Assembly: GCA_963920635.1 (NCBI GenBank)
Contig: OY987298.1
Coordinates: forward strand, 125,621,735 to 125,685,734
DNA from: Pseudeuparius sepicola
Lineage: Eukaryota; Arthropoda; Insecta; Coleoptera; Anthribidae
DNA: 64,000 nt
Reading direction: 5' to 3'
The position numbers were made by a program, and so were the translations under genes. The number at the start of each line of letters is the position of its first letter. Positions within the stretch are counted from its first letter, which is position 1. Positions 11,759 through 21,765 of this stretch are shown here, piece after piece. Below the pieces are notes generated by a model, which was given only the letters and a program-made list of their open reading frames with translations, was not told where the DNA came from and did no database searches.

Positions 11759-14037
11759 CTGAAAAAGTTCAATCTCGTCGAAAATTATATCAAACTACGG
11801 AAAACTGTCGGCCACGCAATCTAAGTATACATGTACCTAGGTATACAGGGTAGGCCAAAAGTCAGAGTAAATTTTGAATACTTTCCTGTTTCTTACTTAT
11901 TTTCATTTTTTGATGACAAATATGAAAATTGAGTCTTGATAGGCTATGCAAAAGTTTCAAAATCAATTACAAAATCACTGAGTGTTATTCGAAATCTAAT
12001 AGAGCGTTTTTATTAATAGGGATTTGTTTAAAAAAAGCTAAATGAAAATACTGAAAGCCTTAAAGCTACAAAAAACACAATTTTGCTATAAATAGCAAAG
12101 TCATATGCAAATGGAGGCCATTTGAGAGATGCTGTCCTCCAGTATTTTGGCTTTGTTTAAAAACTAGTATTAGCATTAATAAGGTATAAACTAGTATTAA
12201 TAAGGGACTGGATCTCTTTTTGAGGAGATCTTTTTGGTCTTGCTGGGTTATAAATTTAATGCACCTATTCATTCTGCGTTGAAATCGGTAAGATGTACCC
12301 TAAAACAACTCCAGAAATATAAAATTAACGACGCGCAAATTAATTGAACCATTTAACGTGGGAAAAAAACTCCCTATGGACAATGTATCGCTTTCAACAG
12401 AAACGGATTGAATTGGAGAAAATATGGACGCCCTATTTCATGAAAACCAATGGTGTTTTGCTCAATCACCATTTTACACTTTTTCCGTCATTTTGAATGT
12501 GCAATTACTTTGCGAAATTCGAATTTGGAGGTTAACAGATTGATATTTTGAGATACATTTGGCGAATTTTAACGCGAACTGTTAATTTTATCATTAGAAA
12601 ACAGGGCAGTTTCACTTTTGTTGCAGGATTAAAAGATACACTAAAATGAGTAACCCGCAAGACCAAAAAGATCGTCAAAAAAGTTACGAATAAAAGGATG
12701 ATCAAAAAACAGCGCAAGTGGCACCTTCTGTGAGATACGTAGAAATTGACATCTGTAGTTTATTCTCCATCCCCAAAAACATTTCAGCGCCAATTTCAGT
12801 TCAACAGATTGATTACTTTGGGAAATATACCCATAATTCAATTTCAAAGAAAGAACGTTAACGCCCTCTATTGTGAAAATAGACAAATTATAAATTTAAA
12901 TAATGACTTGCTATTACTATCTATACCTTTTCAACCTCAAATTGGAAATAATCTATTTCAAATTGAGAATAAACAACTTCAAATTGGGAATATTCAATAT
13001 TAAATGGAAAATCAATAACTTCATGATATAAAATCACTTATCAACAAGAACAATTCAATTTGTTAACTAATGTTTATAATATTAAGCAAAATTTCGACAA
13101 CCTGCTAAGGTTCAGAAGGACTTGGCCAGAAATCTTAGAAAGAAGACAAAGACTAAATAATTTATCGCAAACTATATAAATTTAGCTTATAGAAATTAGA
13201 AAGTATAAGTAGTGGAAAATAACATAAATAATAAATTAGCTGTAGCGAGTTGCACCAGATTTATAGGAAATATACAGAGATACATATTATATACCAGAAA
13301 TATTAAATGATAGACAAGGATTAAATATATGACAAAAATATGATATTTTAAATTCAATAAGTGTGTATACTATATACATATTATGTGTTTACTTAGATAT
13401 AGGTACATAAGTAATTAAAATATTGAAGTTGTTGATTTTCAATTTAATATTAGTTCAGTCAAAACGGTAGTTCAAAGTGGAAAGTTTTGGTGTAATAATT
13501 GTTTTTAGTGCTTTATTTTATGTTTTCTGGAGTGCTGAAATCAACAATAAAACCACTAAAAATAGTGTTTTTAGTGGTTTTCACATTATAACTGGCAATG
13601 CAAGCTACTTACGCAAAAAGAGATTCTGGGTTAAATAAAGAGAAGAAAATTATCTAAAATTTAGCTCTCTTAAGTCGTATGGTTTCCACGCAAAAGAGTA
13701 TTGAAACATGGAGGAACTTCACTAATTTTTTAAAACAGCAAAAAAACACCATTGATTTATAATTTTTATTTCATGTAGCTAAATATTATTGTATCTATAG
13801 ACTAATAAAAGACGTGCATTTCTGTACAATTTTTATGTATTTATGTATACCCTCTTAGACACGGCTTCCATGCAGTGATGTGAGTGGCGAATATTTCAAT
13901 TCGAACGTTGGCAATAATATATTGAGAATATTTTGGAAATATTCGGTTCTGGAAAAACGAATATTCGTTTATTTTATATTTCCCGGAAATTTTGTGAGAA
14001 AGTTCGCAATTTTCAACCCGAAAATTCATAACTAATA
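11759..14037. other. Intergenic DNA with a single CAGGGT-type end
   Basis: TACAGGGTAGGCCAAAAGTC at about 11846 resembles a foldback terminus, but no complementary arm is evident. AAATTGGRAATA-like motifs recur at about 12940-12990. A hairpin formed by AAAACCACTAAAAA and its complement lies at 13547-13580. No gene is supported. Confidence 0.4.
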
Positions 14038-14039
14038 TA

Positions 14040-15000
14040 CAGGGTGTCCCATAACTTATCCGCCAGAGGGCAACAGGTGGTACTAGACGTGCGAGCCAAA
14101 AAGGCCAAAGTAAAATGTTGCTCGTTTAAAAGATACAGGGTGTTGAAAATGAAATTTGATTCTCGAAAAATTACAATAATTTCGAAGGTGAGAAATCCGA
14201 ATTAATTTATTATTAATTAGGAAAAATTCAACAAGCGACCTTTAATACTAAAAATGCTGAAAATACCTTCCCGAATGTGAGGCGTCATTTAATAAAGAGC
14301 ATAAGAAAGTGACTTGTGGTACACGGAAGACATTTTCAAGACCTGTTGAAGTAAATTTAAAAAAAAAAAAATTTTATTTTGAATAAATTGCGTTGTATTT
14401 TCGAAATTTTGATTTTTTTTTGGTGTTTCTACATTCTGAGACGAATATCTCGCAAACGGCTTGCGATATCGATATTGACCAAGAGTATGTTTTTTACATC
14501 GTCAAAACATTCACATTTATGCAGAATTTAATTCATCACGAAGTTCGCACCAAGCGCCCTCTAGGAACTAGGTTCAAACTAGTACCGAATTCGGATTTCT
14601 CACTTTCGAAAACCTAAGTGTGTCAATTTTGAATAAGATACCTTCAACGGTTTTAGAATTATTGAAATTTTTCAAAAACACCCTGTATCTTTTAAACGAG
14701 CAACATTTTACTTTTGGCTCACACGGTATATTTCGACGTCTAGTACGGTTGGCGTCAGACGAAACCGAGCACTAAAAATCCATTTCCTTGGAATATATGG
14801 ATTCTGTTCTAACATTTGGCAAAGTCGCGTTCGTTGGGCGCTTCTTCCCTCGGTCTAAGCTTGAATCCCTTGTTTATTGAATGGATTTTGGGTATTATTA
14901 CCACAAAAGTATCTAGAAAATGGCTTTATGTCGTTCGGTTTCGTCTGACGCCAACTCTACCAGCTGTTGCCCTCTAGAGGATAAGTTATGGTACACCCTG
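14040..15000. mobile_element. Foldback element, TA target, CAGGGTGTCCC ends
   Basis: TA plus CAGGGTGTCCCATAAC at 14038 mirrors GTTATGGTACACCCTG plus TA ending at 15002. The arms continue inward through GGGCAACAGGTGGTACTAGA and its complement and through the TTTAAAAGATACAGGGTGTT region. The right arm is interrupted by a 212-bp MITE. There is no transposase frame, so it would be a non-autonomous TA-target element, compatible with the IS630/Tc1/mariner superfamily. Confidence 0.8.
14746..14957. mobile_element. 212-bp MITE, TIR CRGTTGGCGTC, copy 1
   Basis: Terminal repeats read CGGTTGGCGTCAGACGAAAC on the left and the complement of GAGTTGGCGTCAGACGAAAC on the right, flanked by TA (14744-14745 and 14958-14959). 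The left arm of the host foldback, near 14076-14085, shows the same locus without the insertion, which fixes the boundaries and a TA duplication. A second copy lies at 39861-40062. Confidence 0.8.
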
Positions 15001-15002
15001 TA

Positions 15003-15327
15003 TATTCGCCCCAATTCTTAACGTTTTGTGGATTGTATAGCATAACGCAGCGTCTAATGCAGCGCCCCCTAGTATTTCCTTAGAGGGCACTGCCTGATAT
15101 GTTTATTGGAATGTTTCTGTCTTCAAAAACTATATAGCTATGGCAAAAGTAAACAAATTATGATTAAATGTAAGTAAAACGCCATACCTTTTTTGTTTGT
15201 GGATTTGTGTTTGATTATCTGCTTTAAAGGCAAAAAGCTCTCAAATATCTCAAATTTGAACGTCATTGATGGGTGGAGGTGTTAATAATTTAAATTTGAA
15301 ATCATTTCTCCAGCACTAGCATCTCTA
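15003..15327. other. Intergenic spacer between two foldbacks
   Basis: AT-rich DNA with GCGCCCCCTAGTATTTCC near 15061. No gene or repeat partner is seen. Confidence 0.4.
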
Positions 15328-15563
15328 CCGTACTTTCACCGTTTTAGTAGACATAGGGGAATAGGCCGCGCCTCGCCGTGCGTCCAGCTAGGTTTGTCAG
15401 TCGTTGGCGGGGGGAGTACACAGTAGTCCCGCACCGCTTATCAGTCGAGTTTTGCGAGCAAAAAACACGCCCCGCCCCCCGCCAACGACTGACGAACCTA
15501 GCCGAATACACGGCGGCGCGCCGCCCAGCCATGGCAATGTCTACTAAAACGGTGAAAGTACGG
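15328..15563. mobile_element. GC-rich 236-bp foldback MITE
   Basis: TA plus CCGTACTTTCACCGTTTTAG at the left is mirrored by CTAAAACGGTGAAAGTACGG plus TA at the right. The arms extend through GTCAGTCGTTGGCGGGGGG and its complement, leaving a loop of about 60 bases. It is much more GC-rich than its surroundings. There is no coding content; the overlapping open frames on both strands are palindrome artefacts. Confidence 0.8.
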
Positions 15564-15701
15564 TATAAACTTAAAATAGCTTATTAGTACAGAAAATTGG
15601 TTATATTTATCAACAAAAATATTTTCATTTCATTAAACCTGCTCTTCTGCCGGTCCCGTGCAGAACCAAACCGCTGTATTTTTAGACGCCGCCTGCTAAC
15701 C

Positions 15702-15794
15702 ACTTCATGAGATTAAATAATGTACCCTGCAGTTACGGTGGCGTTTTTGTTGTGCGAGAACCCTTTTTTCCGCCCCCAATTTAATTTGGAGCCG
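15702..15794 (+). repeat. Diverged dispersed repeat, copy 2
   Basis: Partial match in order to 11668-11758 (CTTCATGAGATTAAAT, GTGGCGTTTTTGTTG, CCAATTTAATT). Class unknown. Confidence 0.45.
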
Positions 15795-15864
15795 CGGGGA
15801 GGAAACGCGAGCTGCGGTGACAATTACATCGAAGCCTGGAAAAAGCCGACTGCCGTGAAATCTA

Positions 15865-16284
15865 CAGCGTGTCCCCGGATAAGCGAACAAAGAGGTGTAA
15901 AAGACAAATAAAATTGAGTTGACATTAATTTGATCATTTGGAACTAACTTTGCATTCTGAACAATTTCTTTTAGCAACATTTGGTGGTATCTGCTACCAA
16001 AAAGACACTTAAAAAAACTAGGGAAAATTGAAAATAAATAAAGGTAGGCCTACGAATTTGAAATTACTAAGTGTTGAGCTCTGAACAACTTTCCTTAATA
16101 ATATTTTGCCGTAAAACCTACAGAAACAATCCTTTAAAGGTGGGATATTCAGTTTTTTCAAAATTTCCAAGGCACATTTAAATTTTGGAAACTAAAATTA
16201 TGCCACAAATTACTTTCTAATCAAGCTGGCGCGATTTTTTTTTGTCTTTTACACCTCTTTGTTCACTTATCCGGGGACACACTG
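15865..16284. mobile_element. Foldback element, TA target, CAGYGTGTCCCC ends
   Basis: TA plus CAGCGTGTCCCCGGATAAGC at the left pairs with the complement of CAGTGTGTCCCCGGATAAGT plus TA at the right. The pairing continues through AAAGAGGTGTAAAAGACAAA. The element is about 420 bp with no coding capacity. Confidence 0.8.
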
Positions 16285-16953
16285 TATATAGCAAGAGGAG
16301 TCGAATTGAAATGGAGACCTCGCTTATTTTTGACACATGTCCTTAAGGATTAGGTGCTTCAGTTGAAATAGAAATTTACAAAGCGATAAACTTTCTTGCT
16401 AAAAAAATAGACGTATGGTTCTGAAAGAGTACAAAATTTTAATGCGCAAAAATAAACTAAAAATTATTTTTAGAAATATTAATGACTGATCACGTTGGTA
16501 AACATCCCGTCAGGCCACTACTGAACTCTCTGCGCGCATTTGCCAAATGCACTAAAATATCGCAAATTTTTTACTTGCCCGTATCCTTTATTTTAGTTTT
16601 AACAAAATGTCGGAACATTGAGACATTTTCATTAATACTGAAAAATGCGTTGAACAGTAATTAGTTGGGTTGCAGCAGTGACTATAGAATAGTCACTGGT
16701 TGCAGGTTGTTTTCGGCGACGTACTCACCCTGACGATCACGACCACAGTGGTGAGTGGTAAATAAGAAATACCTGTTTCTCGACGAAATTAAAGTGAGTG
16801 AAATATCAGAGCCGTCTCCCAAGCGATGAGGTTTCCATGATGTTTTTGTTACGTGAATGAAAAATCTCAATAACAAGTAAATAATAAACATACTATATCA
16901 AAGTGAAAGCATAATCGAAATAAGAGTTTCCACTTTAATATTATAATACCTAC
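16285..16953. other. Intergenic DNA, no gene recognised
   Basis: AT-rich. Only a tiny near-palindrome (CAGTGACTATAGAATAGTCACTG) around 16676-16699 stands out. Confidence 0.4.
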
Positions 16954-17056
16954 TGAGTAAAAATCTGTGGTCGGACTTCCATTGTCTTGATTTATTTCTA
17001 TAGTGTTTAGAAATAAATAAATACAATGGAAGTGCGACCACAGATTTTTACTTAAC
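16954..17056. repeat. 103-bp palindrome flanked by a 15-base direct repeat
   Basis: Arms containing AAAATCTGTGGTCGGACTTC and its near complement surround a short AT-rich loop. TTATAATACCTACTG occurs at 16941-16955 and again at 17089-17103, flanking the hairpin. This could be a MITE with an unusually long duplication, or a local rearrangement. Confidence 0.6.
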
Positions 17057-17360
17057 AATTTACTTTGTCTACAAACTTCAAACAACAGTTATAATACCTA
17101 CTGTTTCAGCTTCCATATTTGTTTGTTATTAATATGTGTATGGAAATTCGCGAAACTTCTTCATGTTGATGCTGGTGCTTGTGACGCGCATACACAAAAT
17201 TAGTCTAAGATGTTTCAACTGTTATAACGCTTGCCATTTGAAGAAGAAGGAAGATTTATTCTCCGAAAGCGCAGAAAACAAAATTGTTTAAGATATTTTT
17301 TTAGTAAAATAAACGTTCAAAGTTTAGTTCATTTACTGTTAAGTATTTATGAATTTTCCT

Positions 17361-17429
17361 GGTAACTTGAAAAAGTTGTTTTGTAATCGGTTTGGTTCAG
17401 GTTCTGTGGGAAAAGCCCAATTAAAATAG
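17361..17429 (+). repeat. MITE end fragment, three-copy family, copy 1
   Basis: AACTTGAAAAAGTTGT, then GGTTTGGTTCAGG and AAAAGCCCAATTAAAA, match one arm of the palindrome at 29753-29943 and the fragment at 31973-32046. Confidence 0.6.
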
Positions 17430-17434
17430 TTATT

Positions 17435-18010
17435 TATGCAACAAGTGCATAAAGTAGTAGTTTGATCAATCCCATGAATGAAAAAAAGACACTTTATGCA
17501 TGAGTTTCATACATTATTTTTTATACGATCGTGCTTAAACATTGAAATATTTGGGATGGGATTTTTGTGTTATATACTAAAGGGCATATAAATGCACTAT
17601 GGTTTTCAATTACGAGGATTATAATATTTAGATCGCGGTCTCACTACGTTTACACATAGTATTGAAATCGATTTGAATATGTTTCTAGAATTATTGAAAA
17701 CCGCATGAAGAGATTTTGAGATTGATTTGAATGTCAAAATAAATTTTCTTATTTTCAGGATTTAACGCCACATTTACCATTTATGAAAACAGCAAACTGC
17801 ATTAGACTGAATTCGATTCCAAACTCCATGTAAACGTAGCAAGGAAGTTTAGAGTGAAAAAAAGTTAACTTTTTTTCACTCTAAACTGCTCAGAGTGAAA
17901 AAAAGTAAGTTTTTTTAACTTGTTAAAAAAAGATATACTTTAGGCATTTAAAAAGGTTAAAAAAAGTAAAGTTTTTATAACGATCGTATAAAAAATTAAA
18001 TGAAGCATAC
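17435..18010. repeat. Local inverted repeats with a GAGTGAAAAAAAGT palindrome
   Basis: Around 17846-17885, TTTAGAGTGAAAAAAAGTTA is followed by its complement, and another GAGTGAAAAAAAGT follows at about 17892. Further out, TTTTTTATACGATCGT near 17518 pairs with ACGATCGTATAAAAAATT near 17981. The structure suggests a decayed foldback whose ends I cannot fix. Confidence 0.45.
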
Positions 18011-18590
18011 CTAGTCTTTTTACCGCTTTTCTTATTTATGTCAAAATGGAAATTTCTGAAAGAGTAGAGCTTTCGTTGCGATATATGCAACTGTTTTTTC
18101 TTGGAAAATGTAGTGAGACCGTGACTTGAAACAGATCATAAGTTAGGTTTCGATGGCATATAAACTCCTGATCTCCAGGCAAAGTCTGCCGCGTTCAACA
18201 ACAAACGGTGGAGATATACCCTATATTTCTTTTAACGGCGATAAAAGGAATATTGTCATGGCAAAATCAATAGAATTCTATGGACTATCATATGCTACTT
18301 CTTGCATAGTATTGAATGAAAAATAGACTAATTTACCCTGATTGGTCAAGATAATTGAATGTGACCCTAATTTTAATATGGAATTAGAAAATTTTACTCT
18401 TAAGAAGGGAATCTCGTATCCTTGTTGGATCTAGTTTTTTGCAATTTACCGCTTTAATCCTACTAAATTTAAGATCTTGAAGAACATTTTCGGATGCCCG
18501 TATATATATAAAATGTTCCCCAGTTTCTCACAAATATAGGTACACGGTTTGTCTAGAAGAAAAGGGCCTAAAAATCGGCCAAAAATTACC
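18011..18590. other. Intergenic DNA, no gene recognised
   Basis: Nothing coding or repeated is recognised here. Confidence 0.35.
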
Positions 18591-18614
18591 TAATAATAAT
18601 AATAATAATAATAA
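18591..18614. repeat. (TAA)n microsatellite at the 5' junction of a LINE fragment
   Basis: Seven to eight TAA units directly precede four TGAC units (18615-18630) and the retrotransposon frame. A second, shorter TAA run follows the element at 19122-19135, so the fragment lies within a TAA array. Confidence 0.8.
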
Positions 18615-18625
18615 TGACTGACTGA

Positions 18626-19003
18626 CTGACTGATCAACGAGTTGCCCATAACAGACCGGACCTTATAATAGTTGATAAAATTTCTAGGAAGACAACTCTG
18701 ATTGATGTGGCCATCCCGAACAACAACAACCTGCGTGTGAAGCAAGTCGAGAAGATCGCGAAGTACAGAGACTTAGAAGAACGAATTAGAAGGCAATGGG
18801 AAATGGAGAACGTCCAGACGATTCCAATCATCGTGTCAACAACTGGTGTTATACCAAAAAGTTTGCTGAGAAACATCAAGGAGCTGAATCTAACTGATAG
18901 TCTTTACAGGTCCATGCAGAAAGCGGTACTATTTGCGACAGCCCGAACCGTCAGGAAATTCATGGGGAATGCAGGATCGTCCAACAACATCAATGTCACC
19001 TAG
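18626..19003 (+). pseudogene. 3' end of a non-LTR retrotransposon ORF with a restriction-like endonuclease motif, 5'-truncated
   Basis: An open frame of 125 codons ends at TAG 19001-19003 and has no start of its own. It reads ..HNRPDLIIVDK.. then ..LIDVAIP.., a PD then Asp pair with 14 residues between the two aspartates. This fits the restriction-like endonuclease (RPD-x12-14-D/E) at the C-terminus of R2/R4/Dong-type non-LTR elements, which nick target DNA to prime reverse transcription. Downstream blocks (EKIAKY, TIPIIVSTTGVIPK) look like the conserved tail of such proteins. Reverse transcriptase is absent, so it is a 5'-truncated copy. The frame has no stop, so it may be fairly young. Family placement is by motif only; a cellular gene is unlikely given the TAA-array flanks. 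Confidence 0.75.
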
Positions 19004-19121
19004 GGCCCGATAACATGGCAAGGGTCTCGTCCGAGCCAGATCCTTTTGGTATCCGGGATGCCCGGGATCTGAGTGAATGTTCCCCGTAGAGGGAGTGCGA
19101 ATGCCTTTTGGCTAAGTCGAG
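19004..19121 (+). other. 3' untranslated region of the non-LTR element
   Basis: About 118 GC-rich bases between the stop codon and the trailing TAA run, containing GGTATCCGGGATGCCCGGGA. It ends in TAA repeats instead of poly(A), as expected for elements of the Dong/R4 type. Confidence 0.6.
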
Positions 19122-19135
19122 ATAATAATAATAAT
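19122..19135. repeat. (TAA)n run at the 3' junction
   Basis: Four to five ATA/TAA units close the retrotransposon fragment. The sequence after it (TTCTCACCCTCACAATACT) reappears near 39828 next to a short TAATAA run without a LINE. Confidence 0.7.
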
Positions 19136-19245
19136 TCTCACCCTCACAATACTCCAAACTAGGAGTACCCCAGAAGCAACCACATGCTTGTGCGGGAGAG
19201 GGGGGCAATTACTATTATTTTGTCTTCGTTGCCATTTGCGGCTAG
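19136..19245 (+). repeat. Dispersed repeat, copy 1 (uninterrupted)
   Basis: CACCCTCACAATACTCCAAA through CCCCAGAAGCAACCACATG and TTTTGTCTTCGTTGC reappears at 39828-39860 plus 40063-40140, where a 202-bp MITE splits it. This copy is therefore the empty site for that MITE. Class unknown. Confidence 0.65.
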
Positions 19246-21763
19246 GGCCGACTTTTTTCCCGATAGAACTGGGATAGCATTCGCTCAAGTACTACGGAAA
19301 ACCCTAGAAAACCGTAGTAATCCCAGTGAGTGTAGGACAATTAGTAAATCACACGGATAAAGCCTATTTAGGAGCAATACCGTGAACCCACATTTGTCCA
19401 GCTCTCTTGGCCATAGCGGTGTTTTTCTTTAAAGACATTCACCTGCCTCGAACCAAGGTCGATCGAAGGCAGAAAAACATGCAGTCTAAAAAGTCAGCGC
19501 CGGTACGAGCGACGCCACCGCGGCCCCATGACAATAACAATCTAACACAGTTGTTGGTATATATTTAGATATTTAGATAATTTATATAAAGTTTATCAAA
19601 GCAAGCCCTTATTCAATTCGTTGAACTCTGACAGTTATTTGTAGACCTTTATCATAAACACGTAGGAAACCCAAGCGCTCTGCTTGTTTCCGGATTTTAT
19701 ATGCTACGCTATAAAAAATGATTAAAAAAGTCATTAGTGCTGAGAGGGCGGTCGGATGTGTTATCTGGTCAAATGAAGCAGAATTTAGAGTTTCCTGCTT
19801 AAGTCAATTGACCGTGTATGCCAGATAAAGCGATGCTCCCGGGTCTGTCCCGCGGTTTGATCTCGCCCCTTAAATTCCCGTCGATTCTGCGATATCATTT
19901 TAGACTAGAAACAGATAGTTACTGTGTTGTTTATTAATTAACTTCATATTATGTGGGATATAATTAAATATATTACGATTCCGTCAAAAGTGGAGGTCAG
20001 CGGTTAATTGACAGTTTAATTAATTGGTTATGAGTTCCTAAATTCATAAGATCATTTATAATTTTAGGAACTCGTAACTCCATATCTTTTGACCAATCAC
20101 GAATGCATTTTCATAACACAACAAGGTAAATTTTCGTTACGAGAAGTGAGCAAATTTGTCAATTTGTAATTTAATTATAGAAAAAGGAGTTCGGAACACC
20201 TATTCGAAATTATTTCAGATGATAGTGAAAATGAAGACATTATTTGAACACCTCCCCAAATATTGTAGGTGACAAAAGAAAATATTTATTCAAGAATGTA
20301 TTGCCGAACTGGTTTATAAAATACAAACAGACCGGTTCAGAACATGTAGAGTGATGCAGTGCATGGAATACATGTACCTAAGTTAAGACTATAGTTAATA
20401 TTTTTTTATTTATAGACACCTATATTAATCAACCTTATATCTAATAGCACAGAATAAATAGCTTTGCCGTTAGTCTGTGCTAATAGTAATGGAAAAAGCA
20501 TAGTACCCAACTCGTCAGTTATAGTCATTACTCGGTCATTATTACTTACATGCAATTCTCTTGAACGAGTAATTCTAAGCTTATTGATGAGAGGACGGCT
20601 TGCTCTTGTGTATGTTTGGTAAAATCTGTCCACAGGACATTTATTACGGAATCTTCCAGAAATAATATGGCCGCAATTTATTGTACTTACTACTCATTAA
20701 AACTTCAGCCCAATAGGTATATATTTAGTTATTCATACTATTGCAAGAACAAACAGTAGGTGCACCTATTCAAGAGCAATTATATATATTGAATAAATCC
20801 GATGAGTTTTGGAAGTCTCTAATTGTCAAGCGATTATAAAGTTCTCGTTTATTCTCAACTGATGAAAAGACGACAAGAACTTCACAAACGAAACTCGTGA
20901 GGCGAATGTAAAGTTTGAAGTGGAGGTAGATATTTGCCTCCACAAGTAATTCGTCTAAATATCTTAGATTATTTGTTTTTATACATTCCTAACGGGATAT
21001 ATTTTTTACTTTATGATATTTTCCGAGATTTGGTGTTACAACTTTGTGTAAATTTTATTTAAAGATTGCTCACCCCTTAATTTTTTATATTTTAGATATG
21101 GAAAAAAATTATAAACATGAAAGTTGTAGGGAATTTCCTTCTGAAAGTAAAATTTTTCAGATATATAGACAAAACATACATTATGATTTTAATGAATCAC
21201 CTTGTCTATTATTGGATATTTCAAATCTACATGAAATTGCGAGTCCAAATAATTAAAACTTTTAATGTCTAGAAATAGTGCAATTTTCAACCTTCACGAC
21301 TAAAATTTTTTCTAGGCCCAAAATTTAATAAGTTTCTGGGTGTATTAGGTACAGCATTATTGTAAACTTCCTTTGCTTTCCAAGCAAAATTTTATTATAA
21401 AGATCCAACATTGCTTACAAAACCCAATTGAATAATAATCTACTCAAACAATTTAAGTTGGTGTAATCATTTTATTCGAAAAATTACTGTTTACATTCGG
21501 AGAACCTGATTAAGGAGCAATAACTTTTTGTGTAATTTAAATAAGGGATATCACACGTAAACTTTTTTCTAACATACATAATATATGAAACAATTATTGT
21601 TCAATAAAATAAGTCGACTCCAAGCAGGCAAAACCTTTTAAATACTCTTATTATTTTGAAAATGCTGCAATATAAATGCATTACGCGAGGGTGCGTTCAT
21701 TTTTGTAACTGCACAAATTCCCGACTCTCGGAGTAGGAGACGGCTATGTACACTGTACAACTG
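19246..21763. other. Intergenic DNA, no gene recognised
   Basis: A GC-rich patch lies at about 19390-19530 and another at about 19740-19880. A short near-palindrome (GAGTTCCTAAATT and AATTTTAGGAACTC) sits at about 20030-20090. At 21657-21742, ATATAAATGCATTACGCG and GTGCGTTCATTTTTGTAACT show partial similarity to 25590-25680. No coding domain is recognised. Confidence 0.4.
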
Positions 21764-21765
21764 TA

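Noticed and set aside
15344..15587. Arg/Ala-rich overlapping frames
   Set aside because: They arise from the GC-rich palindromic MITE and mirror one another across strands.
18634..18879. 81-codon minus frame
   Set aside because: It is antisense to the non-LTR retrotransposon C-terminus, which has recognisable motifs on the plus strand.
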